Numbered from the stretch's first letter, positions 48,891-60,480 are shown. The stretch: 64,000 bases of DNA from Molanna angustata (GCA_963576475.1 OY754970.1:30843780-30907779); one strand, 5' to 3'. Program-made: numbers and translations. Notes: generated by a model not told the origin, from the sequence alone.

Positions 48891-49900
48891 TCCAACTGTC
48901 GATTTGTTCAGGAGAACTTTGTTCTCTTAACATATCGACAATGTATCAAGCCAGAATACGCGAGAATTGTATGGAGAGGTCTACTTTTTTCACGGCTTTT
49001 CCAACTTTGAAGTCAAAAAACACCAACTTAGAGGCTTCGCAGCATATATGTTCCATACACGGATTTACTCAGAATTCGGAGTAGAACATTTCGTGTGTCT
49101 GTGTGTCTGTGTGTGTGTCTGTGTGTCTGTGTGTGTGTGTGTCCGTCCCCCCCTTATAACTTTTGATCCGCTCAATTTACAGAGCCTAAAATTTCAGAAT
49201 ATATAAACAGTTACAGGCCTACAAAACTTTTATACTCGGAATTTTGAATTTTTGTTTCAGTCAGGGGTTATCAACTTTTGAATTTTTATTTTATTTTTCC
49301 ATATATCTCAGAAACCATAAACGGTAGAACGCTGAAAATTGGTACAAACATAGACAAATACAAAATCTCAAATTAGTTTTTTCAAAAAAATTCCAGGGTT
49401 TCTCAAACATTTTTTATTAAGAAAAATATTTTTTTTATGATAAATTTATGAGTTTAACTGCCTATATTTCCAAAACTTTTACAATTATCGAAAAAAGCCG
49501 AAACACCCCAACTAGATAATTTAATTTTCTATAAAAAATATTAACATTGTAGTAGAAGATCTCAATTTTTTTTTAAAAATTGAATTTAGTGACGACATCG
49601 CTTCATACATTTTGTATGGCAGTCGCCTATACACAATATGTAAGAAGACTTAATAGTTTGTTACTTCATCTCCAAACATACATACATACCATCATGCAAT
49701 TTGCATATTCTGGGTAGGAAAAAGGATCTTCTTCCATACTATCCTATCTTGACATACATACCTACATATGTTGTATAGAAAACAAAATATCTGAAAATAT
49801 TCAATAATTTGTATTTATGGGTTTATAGTTTGGTACATATTCTTCAACTATACATACTATCGCTATCGACAGTTGGATCTCATGTGTTACATGCAACTAG
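48891..49900 (+). mobile_element. Helentron-like full copy O
   Basis: Last copy of the array, CTAG at 49,897-49,900. A small internal deletion near 49,570 shortens the poly-T stretch. Confidence 0.8.
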
Positions 49901-50171
49901 TTAAGTTAACATTTCGATTAAGACCATTATGTGATCCTTGTATAATTACGTTGCAAAAACGTTTATGGGACGTTGCAATTAGACTATTTAGTTAGACGAC
50001 TTAACCGTCAGATGTACAACGTCTATACGACTAACAGAGTTAGTTAATAACCACTATAAAACTCCTATACGACTAAAAGTCATAGGTATAACTCTTATTT
50101 ATACGACTTGTTTGCTAGTTGGATTGTCTCTGGGGGAAACATAAAATTAAAATAGTCGCATCATTTCTATC

Positions 50172-50400
50172 TTCGGCCTTCGTGGCTCAGTTGGTTAGGT
50201 ATCTGACTACTGATCCAAGGGTCCCAGATTCGATTCCCGGTGGAGACACAGTTTTTAATTGTGTTTTAAGTCTGGCTCTGTGAGACGATTAATACCATAA
50301 GCAGATCGTAAGTCTCCAGAATGTGGCAGCTTGTTATTGGTGCATGTTAAATAATTATTTGACATTGTACCTGTTAGTTGCCCGTGAAGCTACATAAAAC
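50172..50400 (+). mobile_element. tRNA-derived SINE, family B copy
   Basis: Head CTTCGTGGCTCAGTTGG, B box GATTCGATTCCCGGTGGAG, body ACAGTTTTTAATTGTG, CCAGAATGTGGCAGCTTG and 3' end GTTAGTTGCCCGTGAAGC. Confidence 0.8.
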
Positions 50401-50606
50401 AAAAAGTTATAATATAATATTATGCTGATTAATTATTTAAATGTTTTATCAAATGACAGAACGAACGCGTATAATATCTGTCAAATGACAAATGTCAACC
50501 ACGGTGGACGGTGCTGCCAGGACTTAAATTTTTAGATATTATTGGAGAGTTGCACGAAAAAAATATGAATCCTTATGAAGAAGGGGTTGAACTTAACATT
50601 GTTTTT

Positions 50607-51141
50607 ACTCCTCACTACCCCAAGGGGATTTATGAATTCGTAATTTTTAAGGTAATTTTTTATTGCAGATTATCAACTAGTATCATGCTGGGATTGCATT
50701 CTGAAAGTTTTATCACAATGTATCTGTGTGTGTGTGCTGTGTACTATAATATGCTACGTACGGCGTGTTTATTCTAGATTATCGATTATAGACTAAAGTG
50801 CTCATTCGATTATTTTCAAATTTTGCAAATTTGTATATCAAAAACTCGCATAGACCTCATTAGATTTTGAAGGATATCTGAATAGTGCTTCTCATTTTTT
50901 TTAACTGTCAAATATTTCAAAGTGACTCCCATGCTCAGGAAACTCGAAATTTGTTATTTTTATTTTCAAATTGCTAAAAGGGCACTTACATATCACTTAC
51001 ATAAAATGTCATTAATAAATATCAATTTTTCATAATAATATATTTAAATAATAAAAGAATTAAACTCACTCATTTCATAAAATTGCCGAAAACTTTCTAT
51101 AGAAACTTTGAATACTCTATAGTGACTTGTTAGTGAGGAGT
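50607..51141 (+). mobile_element. Non-autonomous TIR element, ACTCCTCACTA family, complete copy
   Basis: 535 bp with 11-bp perfect inverted ends (ACTCCTCACTA ... TAGTGAGGAGT), and the best copy for defining the family. No transposase. It contains the phrase AGATTATCAACTAGTATCAT and a GT-rich block like the other two copies. Confidence 0.75.
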
Positions 51142-51250
51142 TTAGCGTTGGCCACAACCCACTCGTTTTTTTATCAATTTATTTTACCATAGCACACACA
51201 CTATTCCTTGCATAAACTTGTTGTAAAACAAGATTAAATAAATTATTTAA

Positions 51251-51600
51251 GGCCGCTGCATACGGGACGGGGCGACGACGTGGACGGGACAGGACGTGTT
51301 TTTTTTGTATACGAACGTGCATATGCCACGGGTGCACGACGGGGCGAGGACGTGGCATGGACGGAGCGGGAAAAAACATCGTCGCCGACGATGTTTTGCA
51401 CGTCACCGCCCCGTCCCGCCATGCTCCGTCCACACCCCGACCACCTCCGTCACCCGAGTAGTGACGTACGTGTTGTATTGTCAACACTAGCACGTCACGT
51501 CCACGTCGCTTTCACGGTGCGTATGCATACATGGTTTCATAACACCACATCCCGCCCCCGTCCCGTCCACGTCGTCGCCCCGTCCCGTAAGCAGAGGCCT
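51251..51600. mobile_element. GC-rich foldback element flanked by TTAA
   Basis: 350 bp bounded by TTAA at 51,247-51,250 and 51,601-51,604. The ends are about 45-bp inverted repeats (left CTGCATACGGGACGGGGC then GACGACGTGGACGGGAC; right mirrors it). The middle carries CATCGTCGCCGACGATG, so the whole unit is close to a palindrome. It is CpG-rich, unlike everything around it. The TTAA target is the hallmark of piggyBac-type insertion. No protein is encoded; the frames on both strands are by-products of the inverted repeat. Confidence 0.8.
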
Positions 51601-51604
51601 TTAA

Positions 51605-53165
51605 TTACAGTGTCATTCATATACGAATAATGCAGATTAAAAATTTATTGCTATTGGGTTGCCATATGGAAAATTAGACTTATAACTTTGGTGGTGCTCT
51701 GTTATAGAGTCAGTTGTCATCCGTCCTGGGAAGGAAACAGTTGCTATGAAACCGGTCATTTTGTAAATTTACTATAAAATATACAAAATTGTTCATAGTG
51801 CATTTAACAAGTATTGACCCTAAGAACCCGTTCCCATAAGTAGGTGGAACCAATATTCGACAGTATACACAACACAGTACGCAAGCTATCACAATGTGAC
51901 TACGAATAGTCGAAGAGAGCCGGCAGAGAAGGGTAGCGGGGAGCGATTGTCATGCATGACATCCAGAATGTGTGAACAGTGTCATACAAACTCAAATGCG
52001 AGCAAGACACGGCACATTTTTTTACTGTGCGTGCGGCGCTCGCAAAACACACGTCTATTCTTATCGTTGCCGATATAAAATCGTTGTCGGATAGGTGTGA
52101 ACAACTTCATTCAAAATGTATTGCCTCTAGGATCGCACGACATTTTGCTGTTCCATACACACGACAAGTGGGAACAAGCAGTAAACATTGTTTAATTTTA
52201 TATACATGTAAAGATGCATTATATTATATGAAGTAGTACAAAATTGAACTTTGTATTATTACATCTAGACCGACTTTAGTGATGATTAAATAGACACAAT
52301 TATAATATTAGTAAATATCTCAAAATAAAAATTAGCGAAGTATAAATAAATTCTTGTAAATAATTAAGTATGTATTGTGCTTATATAAAACAATATTTTT
52401 TAAAAGATTTCTTACTTACATGTGAAATAAATAACCTTGGCACTATAATAACAAAGTACATTACATGTCATACCTATATTTTATTACAATTTAAATAAAT
52501 AATTCAAACTATCATTTTTATAATAATAATAATAATACACATGTAATTATTATAAACATCTCAATAAAAAGATTTTTGTTTTATTTGATAAGGTTTCACT
52601 ACACTCAACAATAAAATTTTATGAAGGTGAGAACAGACTCTTCGTAAACACATTAATTTTCAGAACTTAATTGACTTACAACAAGATTGATTAATTTATC
52701 AGAGATATAGATATATTATTTATCTAAAGATAAACAAATAATAACACAAAATCTTGTAATCACCAAGTGTAAGTCATAATATATGTATTATATTAATTCA
52801 CTATGTATTTGAAAGTACCTATAGTGCTAATTAAACTTGTAAAGGGTAAATAATGTAATTAAAAAAAATTTAGTAGAAGACAAAATAATTATTACAAAGA
52901 TATAATTATAAAATTTCCATAAACAATGTAATAATACAATGCAACCAGTAACTTATAAAAATACACACGGTTGTTTTACAAGGATCTCAGAAGAACTTAT
53001 AGCAATGTACCTTAAAATCAATATCTTATAACACTTTAGTTTTATGAAATTTTTGTTATATAACAATCTCTTTTCTTTGGGGACGCTACATTTAATAACA
53101 TTAAATCATAAATATAACAATATACGAATGATGAATTATTGAGTGATTAAATATACCCAAACTGA
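51605..53165. other. AT-rich stretch with a GC-richer patch
   Basis: Bases 51,895-52,190 are less AT-rich (GAGCCGGCAGAGAAGGG, GTGCGTGCGGCGCTCGC) and look repeat-derived, but they lack partners or inverted ends here. The remainder is plain AT-rich DNA. Confidence 0.35.
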
Positions 53166-53171
53166 AAAGTT

Positions 53172-53338
53172 GGGTCGATGGCAGAGTGGTTAGCGCACTG
53201 GGCTAGTAATCCAGTGGTCGCGATTTCAAATCCTGCCTCGACCGATTTTGTTCACCTATAGCACAAGCATTTATTTGCTTATTTTAGGGAACGTAGGAAG
53301 ATGTATATGTACTTGTTTAACAAGGAAATATTCATTTT
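53172..53338 (+). mobile_element. tRNA-Thr-derived SINE (family A), plus-strand copy
   Basis: GGGTCGATGGCAGAGTGG head, CTAGTAA loop (anticodon AGT), GATTTCAAATCCTGCC B box with two changes, body TTGTTCACCTATAGCAC, and end TTGTTTAACAAGGAAATATT, followed by an A-rich run. Confidence 0.85.
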
Positions 53339-53743
53339 GTTTAAAAAAAAAAAATATGAAAAAATAATATTGAACGCAATTATTGTTGATGTGTCTTATG
53401 AGAAAAAATATTGGTTCTATAACCAGTATACTCATGAACCCGATTTTAATAAGTACGTTCTTATCTTATCTTAATCTTAAAATTTACAAATCGGTACTTG
53501 ATCATAATGTAATCTATATTCAATCACAATAATCCGTTTAGATCAGTTTTTGTATGAAAAGTCAAAAATTTGTGACAATGTCACATTTTTTCCTCGTCGC
53601 AATACCGGTGCGAGTATGGCAATATTCACGACGCACCAACTTTAAATATTAAAGACGAAAAATTACCCGTCATTCTTCTTACTTTCGTGGTTTATGTGAA
53701 TAATTAATATAATTAATTTGGATCTAAAATATAGTACACAGAG

Positions 53744-54043
53744 CAGTGATATGTTATGGAAAGATATGCAACGGAATTCAAAAATCTGCACACCAAAATA
53801 TGAGTCCTAATCTAAACATGTGTCCTAGCGAACATTAGCTAACGTATGCAAACAAAAGGGATGGAAAGAGTAAACTATTATAACTGTTATCAGGTGCCGT
53901 GTTAGAAAAAGAAAGAGCGCAGAAAGGTATGCATTAGAGAATAACAAAATGTGAATGTTTTAAACAAGTGTGAGACATTGTGCGCGACACTTTTTTGCGA
54001 ATAATTTGTATGGCGTTGCATATCTTTCCATAACATATCGCTG
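53744..54043. mobile_element. hAT-type MITE with 8-bp target duplication
   Basis: 300 bp with about 29-bp inverted ends (CAGTGATATGTTATGG ... CCATAACATATCGCTG). It is flanked by a perfect 8-bp duplication ACACAGAG (53,736-53,743 and 54,044-54,051). Eight-base targets and CA-/-TG ends point to the hAT superfamily. No coding capacity. Confidence 0.85.
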
Positions 54044-54095
54044 ACACAGAGTTAAATTTTATACATGATAGAGTTGAGAATGATTATGGACCCTC

Positions 54096-54290
54096 CTAAG
54101 AAAAAATATATTCCTGCTTTGTCTCCATTGATACAATTGATATGATGAACCCTTCCCCAGGATAAAATCCTATATTTACTTTAACAAAAAAATATATTCC
54201 TGCTTCGTTTCCATTGATACAATTAATATAATGAACCCTTCCATCCTTAGGATAAAATCCTATCTTTACTTTAACAAAAAAAAAATTCAA
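54096..54290. repeat. Two-unit tandem repeat of about 90 bp
   Basis: The block from CCATTGATACAATTGATA to ACTTTAACAAAAAA recurs next to itself with small differences, including a 4-base insertion (TCCT) in the second unit. Confidence 0.8.
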
Positions 54291-54365
54291 ATACATTTTG
54301 ATAAGAAAAAGGTAGCCTAATTAAAAACCCAATCGAGTTAGGCAGAAATAACCAAATTCTCAGTG

Positions 54366-54597
54366 TCGGCCTTCGTGGCTCAGTTGGTTAGATATCTGAC
54401 TGCTGAGCCAAAGGTCCCGGGTTCGATTCCCGGTGGAGACACAGTTTTTAATTGTGTTTTCAGTCTGGATCTGTGAGACGATTAATATCGTAAGTCTCCA
54501 GAATGTGGCAACTTGTTATTGGGTGCGTGTAAAATTAATATTTGACATAGTACCTGTTAGTTGCCCGAGAAGCAATATTAAATAAATAAATAAATAT
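54366..54597 (+). mobile_element. tRNA-derived SINE, family B, best copy
   Basis: A full unit: CGGCCTTCGTGGCTCAG, B box GGGTTCGATTCCCGGTGG, body, CCAGAATGTGGCAACTTG, GTTAGTTGCCCGAGAAGC and an (AAAT)n tail. It is the reference for the family in this window. Confidence 0.85.
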
Positions 54598-54599
54598 AA

Positions 54600-57500
54600 T
54601 TACTATTATGATTAAAACGTACCTACCTGCCTAACGCTTTATTCTTCATTGTACAGTAAATTTTGTTTATAGATTAACAGATTACAAATTGTTATATTAC
54701 ATGTGTTAAGTTGTAAACCTTATGAAGGTTCTTTTAATAATAAGTTAAACTAAATAGGTTATTCAACAATTACGTTTGTAGATTCGTATCAAATATTCCA
54801 AATTGGGATTGAATTTGAGTGTCAAGACAAAGGTCTTCTATTGTAAAATACTACTAAAAATGGAACTTACTATATAAGCTAAGTGTAAACAATGTGATAC
54901 TTGTCACAACCTTAATTTATGCTAAAATAAATGCAGCGGATACAAGGTCTCTTGTACATAATGTTAGATAAAACAATATAGGTACACTAAGGTAAGAAAC
55001 CAGGATATTGTTTAAATTAATAAATATCAATGAAATATTGACTTAACTCCGAGCCCAAACCAAAAAATATGTACCTATTTTTTGATTATTTGAGGTTGGC
55101 TTTCGGTCAGGTGTGAATGAATTATTTTTATACTTATAATACAAGAGACTAATTTATTTGTGTTAATTATTTCATTTTTACTTTTATGTTATCTGTTTAG
55201 TTTAGTTTAGGTTAAAACTTTATGCAGAAATAATTTTGGCAATGACGAATAATAATTTATAATAACTATTTATAATTATCCTTTTAACACATAAATTACT
55301 ATCGTATCGAAAATTAAGTATATATTCCTACTTACTTTCAAAATCCTCGAAAAACCAAGCCATTTACAGAAATAAAAATCTCTGTTTCATAAATGTTCAA
55401 AGTACATTTTTTTGTTTCAAATTCAAATTTGCATAATCAAATCATTGTAAGACTGTCTTGAATCATAATATTGTTTATTTGGTTTCATTATGTTAACAAA
55501 CACGATACTCAGTAAAATGTTCATGGTTCATATATACTTAATCAAAAATAACTACTTATTTAAAAAATGTCTTTGTGTAATATTTATGTCTTTGTGTAAT
55601 AATATTTAACTATTATTTATTATTATTATTTATATAACTATAAATTTGTATTAAAATAAAATTGTCCATTATTTGAACAAATCCAATGACTAACAGTAAT
55701 ATATGCAACATTTAAGCAAATGAATCATCAACAAAATAAGATTTGACACAATTTATTTTGAATAAAAAAACTATAGAAATAATTCTTTACAGACTAAAAT
55801 ATAACCTCAATTAATGAATATTAATAAAAGATGACCAACTAGACTAAAAACTAATATAATATAAATATGCGTGTATTGTTTTGTGTACAAAAAAGCAAAT
55901 GAATCCTTAAACCAGGAAGGTATACCTTTAACAGTAATCACTTACCAAAAGACATGTCGTTTAGATTGAATCACAGAATGGCTATCGACGATTCATTAAA
56001 TTCATTTAGCATTGATGTTGACACTCATTTTCTTTCAAAATAGACAAATTACCATGCAAATTACATTCTTGTACAAGATTTTCACAAGTATGAAAAAAAC
56101 TGTAATTCTGCGCTCAACAAAAATACTCAATATATTCAAGATAATTTACACATTGCTATATTATTTTCTATTGTATTTAAACAAACAGAATACTTTCAGC
56201 ATCCAATAACCAATTTATTATATAGGAATTAAACCAATTAAACTGAAAGAATAGAGAGATCTGTCAAAATTTGGGAAGATGATTTTTCGGAAAGTGCCGA
56301 CACCCTAACGAGCATAAACTTAGTAATCGGACAATATTCAAGGGCGCTACTTGCATTTAGAAGCAGGAAAATACATTACGTTGATTGATCAACTTTTTCA
56401 GGTTTAATGATTATTTTAAATGTTAATAAAAGTATTCATTATTTTTTTTCATAAAATGAATGATTAATTATAGAATAAATACTAATAGAATGGTATTAAA
56501 TACAAAGAGCGCGTATAGATTCTTATACATTCCCTAATCGACCTGGATTTTTTTATTTGCTGAATTCACGAATCTCGATGTTGCATAAAAAATAAAAGCT
56601 TGATCATAAGGCGTTCTGTTAAAACCTTCATGGGTTCCATCTTTTAAAATTTAAAGCTTTATTTAGGTAATTCATGTTGATAATTCGTCGTGAGACAAAA
56701 ACAATCAAATGGCTCCACGTTGAAACACACCAAATTGATATCGCGTGGGGTCAAATTGTTATAAAAATGTGAAAACGGCACCACTATTATTTATTGCCAA
56801 TTTTTTACGTTAAAATCTACTGCTTTGAAGGCTTCACGGTGGATAGCGCCAAATTGTTAAAAACTTTAATAAGACACCACGTTGGAACGCGCCAAATTAT
56901 TAAAATGGTAGGTATATAGACGTGCCGAATGATAAGTAATTGCTTAATGACAAATAGGCAGAGAACCTGAGAAAAAGGGGGGAGGGTAAACCAAAGAATC
57001 TGGCGGAAAAACTCATATTCCAGGAATCTGTTAACTACATTTTACATTTTAAATTTATTTTTTGAGGACTGGGGGAGCGATATAAGCCGTTACTAGTATT
57101 AATAAAAGAAATACATTAGGCCAAAGTAAAATAATGGGTATTGGGTTTCTTTGCTAAATAACAATGTGATAAGACATAATTGAAAACTGTGATATTTTTA
57201 AAATTAAAATTAACTCAGTATTTTTAGTATCTCGCATAAAAAATGATTTATTTCAAATACAATATTTTCTGAATTGAGGAAAAAATAAGATTTGTGGAAT
57301 TGATGGAAAATATACTTAGGTACCTAACAGAGATTTTTTCTATATACCTACTTTAAAAAAATACTTTGAGAGTTGCATTTTAACGAAAGAGTTCAATAAA
57401 GTCGTTTTTATTTGTAACACTTTATTATCCGTATCATTGAAACCATCACGGCATATAATGATATAATACGGGGTAACTGGCGACAGGTGTATATTACCTT

Positions 57501-58040
57501 AAGAAGCACGAAACATGCGTGTATCCCCATAAACTATTATCTTCTCACATAAAAAGGCGACATTGAGAATGGGTGGTGAACCTCATTGCTGATGTGAGAT
57601 GCTATTTTGTATTTTCGATTACCCGGCTCTTATGGGTCACCCGAAAACGATAGTAATAGAAAATATTAGAACAATATTCTAAATTGGTGCCTCCCAAGTT
57701 TAACTATAATAATATAAGTATTAATGTATCTAAAACATTTATCATTTTTTGTGCATCGATTGAATTAAAATGTACAAATTTCGATTTTTTCTAACGATGT
57801 ACCTATGCAATACAATCTTTATTACTGTAGTTTTCTGTCGTTTTATAGTGTGTGGCGACTAGTATTATAGCGTCATGGTGGCGACTTTGTCATTTTGAAT
57901 ATGGCAACCTTAAATTTCGCGGTTACATGAGACGGACAAGAAAATCAATAAATGTTAACAATTAACCTACATACAATATTGAATGAAAATGTTTTAATTA
58001 AATCAGTTATTAACAATATAATTTATTTATATTTTACTTA
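54600..58040. other. Long AT-rich stretch, no gene recognised
   Basis: No exon-like frames with motifs. A thrice-recurring CACGTTGGAACGCGCC-type motif lies at about 56,715-56,910. Possible repeat remnants at 56,240-56,340 and 57,430-57,650 have no partner in the window. Confidence 0.4.
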
Positions 58041-58041
58041 C

Positions 58042-58126
58042 ATCCAGGATCAGTGCATTTCTGGATTATTGCTTCTATAATATCATATGTTTCATTTGAA
58101 TCGAAACAACATTTGACAAAAGACAT
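58042..58126 (-). CDS. Candidate first coding exon, possibly the missing EFR3 exon
   Basis: The minus strand reads from an ATG at 58,126: MSFVKCCFDSNETYDIIEAI, then IQKCTDPG, and one base of a further codon. It ends at a consensus donor (GGAT then gtaagt). The final single base T would combine with the GT at the start of the EFR3 exon at 40,860 to give Cys, restoring phase and producing a Cys-rich junction. Against this, known EFR3 proteins have only a few residues before the Cys cluster, and the intron would be about 17 kb. It could instead start another gene. I do not recognise the peptide. Confidence 0.35.
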
Positions 58127-58498
58127 TGTCACATAAATTATTAAATATTATTTCACTATTTGTTTAAACAAATCGAACGTAAAAAATAAATTATGTATAC
58201 TTTGAACAAAAGCTCAAATTCGTGTCTGAAAACATTATATTTCAATTTAAAAATATATGATTTTATTTACAACACAAATTTACATAAAATTTAAAATACT
58301 CTTTATTCACAATTATTTACAAATAAAACACTATAATATTAAGCACTATAAATAAATAACTATTATAAATTTTAACAATATTATTTATAACTTTACTTAT
58401 ATACCTACTATGAATGAAATAATATGTATGTACAATAATATACCACAAATCCCAAATTATCAGTATTTAACAATTATCATAGATGGTGCTAAATAAAG

Positions 58499-59640
58499 TA
58501 GCGTCTAGCCCTAGCTTTTCTTTTTTGCATTGGCTCCTCTCTGATTGGCTAGGGCGAGATAGGGGCGTGTACTGTCAAAACGACGATCCGGACGATCTTC
58601 CGACTGCTTCTCCGACTTCCGTCCGACTTCCGACCATATGGTTCTCTTTTCTATGCTTCCGACTGGATCTCATTATCAAGACAGCATGGTGAGTTTATTT
58701 GTTTTTTCTTATTGATTTTTGGTAATTTAACTTTACTATTATGTTGTACAGTGTTTTAAATAACCCCCTGTAAAAATGTTGTTCTATAATTAACAGTGGT
58801 GTGTTTTGTTTTACGTTGCCGCAAAAAGTTATAACTTTAAACTGTCAGATTTATTCATTTAGCCGCCCAAAAAACACACAAAAGTCTTTGGTACAGCAGA
58901 TACAATATACCCAAAATAAGAAGGAAGGATCCGAAGAAGGCAAAGTTAAAATGAAGGTATTTTTTAAATAGTCACTTGTCAAATTTTGTTAGGTTATACT
59001 TATTCTTATATAATTTCAGTTAATTAAATACTTGTGTGTCTGTGAAGGCAATAATACTGATATGCTATGAATGATAGCTGTAAAAATCACTAGTTTGACA
59101 CTTCTGTTTGTATATTGTGATTATTTTTTTAATTTCTAGAAGAGTTCCAAGGGAAAAGTTCATGACAAGTTAAACAACCGGATTGGTTGAGAAACCAACA
59201 TATTATGAGAACCTGTACAAAGAAATTCCATCTTATAAACTCACCACGACGGTAGCTGTGTCTGAAAGTTTGAAAATTAGATGTTCTTTAGCCACCAGGG
59301 TCTTGTCGAGCTTAAAGATAAAGGTGATATATTTGAATTTTTTTTAACAAGCCATACTTGTATGTCAAAATCTTACCTGTTGTGTTAATTTAAAATGTTT
59401 TTAGTAAAAATACATAATGTCTTGTTAACATTGGTTTAGTAAAATGGCAAGTAACAAGTAAAATGGTAGGTGGACAGTGACCGTTTACACTACAGACACT
59501 GTCTTTTCAGTAGTGTCTACACCGCCCATTTGTTATTCAGCATTGGGTATAAATTTTCAGTTAGGTTTATGGTTGTTTATAATAACAATAGCGACTCGCG
59601 TGAGCGAGTTGCTTTATTATTTGAATTATAAATTATTATA
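58499..59640 (+). mobile_element. Possible transposable unit enclosing the RpS25 pseudogene
   Basis: The left block (GTAGCGTCTAGCCCTAGC) and right block (GTTAGGTTTATGGTTG through AATAGCGACTCGCGTGAG) are both found, adjacent to each other, at 16,127-16,220. The right block contains a 9-bp-stem hairpin at 59,591-59,612 (GCGACTCGC-GTGA-GCGAGTTGC). The exact ends, inverted repeats and target duplication could not be identified, so unit status is inference. Confidence 0.4.
58686..59323 (+). pseudogene. RpS25: Ribosomal protein S25 pseudogene with introns retained
   Basis: Exon 1 is the ATG alone (58,686-58,688) followed by gtgagt. Exon 2 (58,863-58,956) starts PPKKHTKVFG and, after a frame break, continues NKKEGSEEGKVKMK. 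Exon 3 (59,140-59,323) reads KSSKGKVHDKLNN, breaks frame, then gives YENLYKEIPSYKLTTTVAVS and ESLKIRCSLATRVL. This follows the order of eukaryotic eS25 (MPPKK, lysine-rich N-terminus, KGKVRDKLNN, YEKLYKEVPxYKLITPAVVSERLK). At least two frameshifts, a nonsense codon and the missing last ~30 residues make it non-functional. Splice signals survive, so the copy arose through DNA and not mRNA. The upstream 180 bases are GC-richer, possibly the old promoter. Confidence 0.85.
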
Positions 59641-59699
59641 AATCAAATTTATAAAATTTGCTAAAATTTTCGCATTTAATACCAACTTTGACAGCTCAT

Positions 59700-60480
59700 T
59701 TGCAGAAACTTTCAGAGGATGATGAGCCAACTAGTACTGGCCGGGTACTTCGAGAAGTTTGTCATGGTGTATGTAGATGACATTGTCGTGTATTCAGTCG
59801 ATTGGGAGAGCCACCATAACACCATAGGTTAATTTTCGAAAGATTGAGTTCGGGCTGCAGTGCGCACCAGAAAAATGTAAGATCGGCTCTCCAACCATTG
59901 AATATTTGGCCCACATGGTGTCGGCCAGTAGAAACACCCTACAACCGGTGCATGAGAGAGTCTTGAGAGAGATGCCGCCCCTGCGGACAAGGAAGGAACT
60001 CACAGCGTTTCTTGGGCTATGTAATTGGCTGCCGGAACGCGTGCCAAGGATCACGACCATAGCGGCCCCATTAACGGACCTACTTAGCCCGAAGAGATCA
60101 TCCAAGTGGACACGCCAGGCCCAATTTCAACAGGGAGTTCATCTTGCAAACTGATGTGAGTAAAGATGGAGCAGCAACTTGCTATTTCACCAGAACGAGG
60201 ACGGGTCACGGGAGATTATCTCATATTCAAGCTGCAAGTTCGGTGAGGCAGACAGGAAATGCCATTCGAACAAAAAAGAGGACCTCGCAGTGGTGTGGGT
60301 GAAGTACCGTTGTATGGAAGTACCGACCATTCATTGGAGGATGACGATTAACTATGGTGACGGACAACCGGGCACTGAGCACTGTCCTAGTCCAGTCGCA
60401 CTAGCGGCTGAAGTGGAAGACGTAATGAGGAGAGCCACCGGTCCATCTACCTCCTCAACACTAACCATCCCCGAGGAGGT
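59700..60480 (+). pseudogene. Ty3/gypsy pol remnant (reverse transcriptase and RNase H)
   Basis: Frame one gives GYFEKFVMVYVDDIVVYS, the catalytic YVDD motif of LTR-retrotransposon reverse transcriptase. A shifted frame from 59,906 gives YLAHMVS, then RTRKELTAFLGLCNWLPERV and APLTDLLSPK, the connection region. Near 60,140 QTDVSKDGA marks the start of RNase H, whose later parts are split over three frames. No LTRs, integrase or gag were recognised. The element is old and multiply broken. Confidence 0.8.

Noticed and set aside
51179..51630. 100-116 codon frames in the GC-rich block at 51.2-51.6 kb
   Set aside because: The frames on both strands are consequences of the inverted repeat and high GC. 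Residue content is Arg/Pro/His-rich with no domain.
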